Shown here: one piece after another, positions 15,130-18,543 of the stretch
Numbering within the stretch: the stretch's first letter is position 1
Layout of the letters: every line of letters begins with the position of its first letter
Assembly (NCBI GenBank): GCA_910584685.1
Contig: CAJUAO010000034.1
Coordinates: 1 to 18,543 of the forward strand
Length of the DNA stretch: 18,543 bases
Origin: an uncultured Lachnospiraceae bacterium
Lineage (GTDB): Bacteria > Bacillota > Clostridia > Lachnospirales > Lachnospiraceae
Reading direction: 5' to 3'
The notes under the pieces: generated by a model
Databases searched by the model: none
What the model was told of the DNA's origin: nothing
Seen by the model: the letters and a program-made list of their open reading frames with translations, nothing else
Position numbers and translations under genes: made by a program

Positions 15130-17631
15130 ATGGCTGAGGATTATTTTAAGACCTTAACATTTGCCGACAGCTATAAAAAAGAAAAGGCAAACAATGCCAT
15201 TTACACGCAAAGATTTGGGGCAGACCCGGGCGTGATGGAATATGATGGAAGAATATATATTTATACAACAAACGACATAGTTGAATATGATTCCAACGGA
15301 AGCATTAAGGAAAATACATATGGAAAAATAAATACAATTAATTGTGTTTCGTCAGAGGATTTGGTCAACTGGACAGACCACGGAGCAATGAAGGTGGCAG
15401 GAGCAGACGGCGGGGCAAAATGGGCGTCAAATTCATGGGCGCCATGCGCAGCCCATAAGACTGTAAACGGAAAGGAGGTATTTTATCTTTTTTTTGCAAA
15501 TGGAGGAAACGGCATAGGCGTATTAACAGGCGACAGTCCTGTAGGGCCTTGGAGGGACCCTCTTGGAAAGCCTCTTATTACAAGGGATATTAAAAATTGT
15601 GAGGATGTGGTATGGCTTTTTGACCCTGCCGTTTTAATTGATGACGACGGAACAGGGTGGCTGTATTTTGGAGGAGGAATACCCGGTGAGGAATTTGCAA
15701 ATCCTGATACGGCGAGAGTGGTAAGGCTTTCAGAGGATTTATTAAGCCTTGACGGAGAGGTACAAAAAATTGATGCGCCGTATTTATTTGAGGATTCGGG
15801 AATAAACAAAATAAACGGAAGATATTATTATTCATACTGCTCAAATTTTAGTACGGAGGGAAACAGCCTTGGACTTCATAGCGGCGCTATTCAGTATATG
15901 GTAAGCAACAGTCCTGCAGGCCCCTTTGAGTATGTGGGAGAGGTTTTTGAAAATCCGGGAGTATTTTTTTTACTGTCAGGAAATAATCACCATTCCATTT
16001 TTCAGTTTAACAATGAGTTTTATTTAGCTTATCACGCAAGAACTGTTGAGAAAGCAATGGGTATTTCAGGAAATTACAGAAGCACCCATATTGATAAGCT
16101 GGATTTTTTAGACGGTAAATTTCACAAGGCTGTAGGAACATATGAAGGAGTGAAGCAGATAAAGAAATTCAATCCTTATAAGACGGTACAGGCGTCAACT
16201 ATGTCAGATAACGGAGGAATAGAGGTAAATATCCATAACACCGGGGCATATGCCAAGGCAAAAGCAGGAAGCTGGATTAAGGTATCAGATGTGGATTTTA
16301 AGGAGGCTGCAAAGAGTGTTACAATAAGAGTACGGGCTCAGGAAAAAGCATATATAAAAATATCAGCCGGTAGCAGGGAAAGTGAAAAGGCGGTTTATAT
16401 TGAGATTCCTGATACAGCCGGAGAATTTGCTGATATTACGGAAGCTGTAAGTGATTTTAACGGAACAAAAGACCTGTTCTTTGTTTTTTCCGGCAACGTA
16501 GATTTTTTAAGCTGGCGCTTTGAAACTGACGAGCTGGTGGTAGAGGAGCCTAAGCCCTTAAAGGAGGTTTATTCTGACAGGCTTACCATGGGAATGTGCC
16601 TTAATCCGTCAACCATAGGCGCAAAATATGAAAAATATGTAACGTCTAATTTTTCAAGCGTTACATGTGAAAATGAGATGAAAGCGGATAATGTGCTTGA
16701 TAAAGGGTTGTGTCAGCAGAAGGTTTTAGAAAATCAGGCATATGTCGCAGTAAACTTTTCGGCATGCAGCAATATTGTTCAGTATTGTATAAAAAATAAT
16801 TTAAAGATGAGATACCATACCTTGGTATGGCAAAATCAGACGCCGGACTGGTTTTTTTATAAGGATTACGATACGGATAAAGAGCTTGCCGATAAGGAAT
16901 TAATGAAACAGCGCATGGAGAATTATATAAATCAGGTTATATCATATTTTGACACAAATTATCCGGGGCTTATATATGCAGTTGATGTTGTAAATGAAGC
17001 CTTTAACGGTGAAGGAGAGTATAAGGTAAAGGAAACTGATAATAAGTGGTATGAGGTGCTTGGAAGCGATTATGTTTATTATGCTTTTCTGTATTCAAGA
17101 AAAGCTTTGGACAATTCCGCCACCATGAAGGAAACAGCTCTTGTATATAATGATTACAATATGCTGTTCAAAGAAAAGACAGTAGCAGAAGGCTTAGAAA
17201 ACATATTTAAGGATAACGGGGCAAATGTCCATGATTATGTTGATGCAATAGGCTTTCAGGGCCATATAGACACAAACGTTAATGTATCCCAGTATACAAG
17301 AATAATGAAAATATATTCAGATTTGGGATATGAGGTACAGGTAACAGAGCTGGATATAGGCATTCCTAAGGTAAAGGTGGGAACAAAGCCGTCAAGGCAG
17401 CAGTATATTCTGCAGGGTGAATATGCAAGGACGCTGATGGAAAGCATAATGGATTTAAAGGAAGAAGGCTGCAATATAAGCTCTGTAACCTTGTGGGGAA
17501 TAAATGATGCTAATTCATGGAGAAGCAATGTGGATGGGTTTAATGCGTATGGACTTCTCTGGATGGGAGATATGAGTCCAAAGCCTATGTTGCGGGGAGT
17601 GGCGTTGTGTGAGGATGTTTTGGGGGATTAG
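15130..17631 (+). CDS. GH43-CBM6-GH10 fusion: arabinofuranosidase/xylosidase plus endo-xylanase
   Basis: An 833-residue two-enzyme protein. The GH43 five-blade propeller (about 1-330) has its three acids in Asp32 (GADPGVM), Asp165 (WLFDPAV) and Glu221 (LFEDSGI). A CBM6-like domain follows (about 348-460: NPYKTVQAS...GSWIKV...LFFVFSG...SWRFE). A GH10 xylanase barrel (about 475-830) has acid/base Glu623 (VVNEAF), nucleophile Glu740 (VTELDIG), YHTLVWQNQTPDW and TLWGINDANSW. All catalytic residues of both enzymes are present. It should cut the xylan backbone and remove arabinose or xylose units. The start has the strong site AAAGGAGGAGG and no signal peptide, which is unusual for a polymer-degrading xylanase. 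The membrane-anchor ORF in the same frame just upstream may explain this. It is the last gene of the operon. Confidence 0.9.
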   Translation: MAEDYFKTLTFADSYKKEKANNAIYTQRFGADPGVMEYDGRIYIYTTNDIVEYDSNGSIKENTYGKINTINCVSSEDLVNWTDHGAMKVAGADGGAKWASNSWAPCAAHKTVNGKEVFYLFFANGGNGIGVLTGDSPVGPWRDPLGKPLITRDIKNCEDVVWLFDPAVLIDDDGTGWLYFGGGIPGEEFANPDTARVVRLSEDLLSLDGEVQKIDAPYLFEDSGINKINGRYYYSYCSNFSTEGNSLGLHSGAIQYMVSNSPAGPFEYVGEVFENPGVFFLLSGNNHHSIFQFNNEFYLAYHARTVEKAMGISGNYRSTHIDKLDFLDGKFHKAVGTYEGVKQIKKFNPYKTVQASTMSDNGGIEVNIHNTGAYAKAKAGSWIKVSDVDFKEAAKSVTIRVRAQEKAYIKISAGSRESEKAVYIEIPDTAGEFADITEAVSDFNGTKDLFFVFSGNVDFLSWRFETDELVVEEPKPLKEVYSDRLTMGMCLNPSTIGAKYEKYVTSNFSSVTCENEMKADNVLDKGLCQQKVLENQAYVAVNFSACSNIVQYCIKNNLKMRYHTLVWQNQTPDWFFYKDYDTDKELADKELMKQRMENYINQVISYFDTNYPGLIYAVDVVNEAFNGEGEYKVKETDNKWYEVLGSDYVYYAFLYSRKALDNSATMKETALVYNDYNMLFKEKTVAEGLENIFKDNGANVHDYVDAIGFQGHIDTNVNVSQYTRIMKIYSDLGYEVQVTELDIGIPKVKVGTKPSRQQYILQGEYARTLMESIMDLKEEGCNISSVTLWGINDANSWRSNVDGFNAYGLLWMGDMSPKPMLRGVALCEDVLGD

Positions 17632-17689
17632 GTTTAAGGGGGAAATATTAATTTGTACATTTAAAATGCTTTTTCCTCATATATACTCC

Positions 17690-18006
17690 GGGTATGTCCC
17701 ATAAACAGGCTCCTAGGACTGGAATAGGGAGGGCAGGGGAAGGGCAGTATATATAATTTTTTAAAGCTTCGAAACAAGAAAGAAATTCTATCAACGGTGT
17801 ACTGCCATCTTCTAAGTTGCGAGCGTAACTCGCAAGGGGCTGAAAAGCAAGCCCCTTACTCAAACAGACGCTCTCCACTAAGAAGCTGACAGTACCCCGT
17901 TGATGAATTTCTATTCATGTTCCTCAATGCTTTAAAAAATTATATATACTGCCCTTCCCCTGCCCTCCCTATTCCAGCCCTAGGAGCCTGTTTATGGGAC
18001 ATACCC
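17690..18006. repeat. 317-bp foldback element with 78-bp near-perfect inverted arms
   Basis: The arms at 17690-17767 and 17929-18006 are reverse complements at 77 of 78 positions; the only difference is A17718 opposite C17978. Each begins GGGTATGTCCC at its outer end. Inside, a second imperfect stem pairs 17781-17813 with 17881-17912, and two small hairpins sit at the tip. Imperfect direct repeats CCTCATATATA (17675-17685) and CCTCATTTATA (18005-18015) flank it, the right copy overlapping the arm by two bases. No transposase is encoded. It is best described as a MITE-like foldback element or a structured RNA gene. A 76-codon minus-strand frame across it is most likely chance. Confidence 0.85.
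17817..17857. other. twin hairpins at the tip of the foldback element
   Basis: TTGCGAG (17817-17823) pairs with CTCGCAA (17829-17835) around a 5-nt loop. GGGGCT (17836-17841) then pairs with AGCCCC (17850-17855), extendable with the AA/TT bases shared with the first hairpin. With the long stems this makes a Y-shaped fold. Confidence 0.7.
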
Positions 18007-18543
18007 TCATTTATATGCTGTTAGGAGAAGAAAAGCTTGTGTTTATTTTACTACCTTATAAATATAATGGTTAGAGAGTAGATATGACATCTGCACTTAT
18101 TTTATATAAGGCATATGATAAATATCAGATTATGGAAATCAGATTGAATATGTTTATTTTTTTTTTCTGAGAAATTTGTAAGATACAGACATACAAATAT
18201 AGTATATATCAGCAAATAAGCTTATATCTTTATATTCATTCTTGCATACACATTATAGAAAATAATAAAATAAATGTATTTGACTTTCCCCATTTTTATG
18301 TCTGATATATGCCAAATTAATATAAATACAAAGCGAATAGGTAATTGTAAATTGTGATTGAGCCTTTTATGTAAAACATTGATTTTATGCAGCTTTTAAA
18401 GGCACAAATTAAAAATTGGAAAACTCAAAAAATGTATTACCGTACCCAATAAGCTTAAATTATTTATACGGATTAATGTGTCAAAAGCATAAATATCAAA
18501 CTTAAAAAGAAGTAACTTTTCTCCCAATGAGGGGCTTAAGAAA
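18007..18543. other. AT-rich region with no convincing gene
   Basis: No frame longer than about 30 codons with a ribosome site is present. There is a run of 11 T at about 18159-18169. Near the edge a minus-strand promoter-like pair, TTGACA (18479-18484) with TAATTT (18457-18462) at 16-bp spacing, points toward the foldback element but lies over 450 bp from it. I see no tRNA, CRISPR or insertion sequence. Confidence 0.5.
18457..18484 (-). promoter_or_regulatory. weak minus-strand promoter candidate
   Basis: A perfect TTGACA -35 on the minus strand (18479-18484) is followed after 16 bp by TAATTT (18457-18462), a poor -10. In DNA this AT-rich such matches arise by chance, and no gene follows on that strand before the foldback element. 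Confidence 0.2.

Noticed and set aside
17648..17878. 76-codon minus-strand ORF in the foldback element
   Set aside because: It runs through one arm and the tip of the palindrome, has no ribosome site, signal or domain, and its sequence follows the RNA fold rather than a protein pattern.
17690..18006. Retron or group II intron RNA
   Set aside because: There is no reverse transcriptase in the window and no recognisable intron domain V or msr/msd layout.
18084..18170. 28-codon ORF starting ATGACATCT after the foldback element
   Set aside because: It has only a weak purine run upstream, ends in a poly-T stretch, and has no recognisable feature.

Overview
The window is AT-rich DNA that looks like a chromosome segment of an anaerobic gut or rumen Firmicute, most likely a Lachnospiraceae (Roseburia/Butyrivibrio/Eubacterium-like). 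The evidence is Gram-positive lipoprotein signals, strong AGGAGG ribosome binding sites, sigma-A promoters with extended -10 elements, heavy use of AGG/AGA and ATA codons, and AraC-regulated glycoside hydrolase loci. The genus is an inference; no rRNA or other marker is present.

Layout: (1) 1-375: a promoter and two type II tRNA genes, Tyr(GUA) and Leu(UAA). (2) 380-4870: an AraC-family regulator divergent from a large LamG-GH97-CBM lipoprotein, with tandem 14-bp repeats between them. (3) 4989-8838: four genes not obviously linked to sugar use: an HD-domain phosphohydrolase, a DUF2262 protein, a secreted papain-like cysteine peptidase, and a lipoprotein built from two copies of one repeat. 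(4) 8862-17631: a second AraC regulator divergent from a five-gene xylan/xylose operon: GH3 beta-xylosidase, xylulokinase, an L-fucose/L-arabinose-isomerase-family protein, a 30-residue single-pass membrane ORF, and a GH43-CBM6-GH10 fusion enzyme. (5) 17632-18543: no convincing gene. It holds a striking 318-bp foldback element with 78-bp arms identical at 77 positions, then about 540 bp of AT-rich DNA.

Working model: GH10/GH43 cut xylan or xylo-oligosaccharides and remove arabinose or xylose, GH3 releases xylose, the isomerase makes the ketose, and XylB phosphorylates it to xylulose 5-phosphate. The GH97 enzyme has the Asp/Glu spacing of retaining family members (alpha-galactosidase or beta-L-arabinopyranosidase type) and may remove side-chain sugars outside the cell. 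No transporter and no classical xylA lie in the window.

The points most worth a second look are: the membrane-anchor ORF separated from the GH43-GH10 enzyme by one stop codon in the same frame; the foldback element, whose arm mismatches favour a minus-strand RNA; the isomerase standing where xylA would be expected; the peptidase/duplicated-lipoprotein pair; and two sets of repeats that look like AraC operators.
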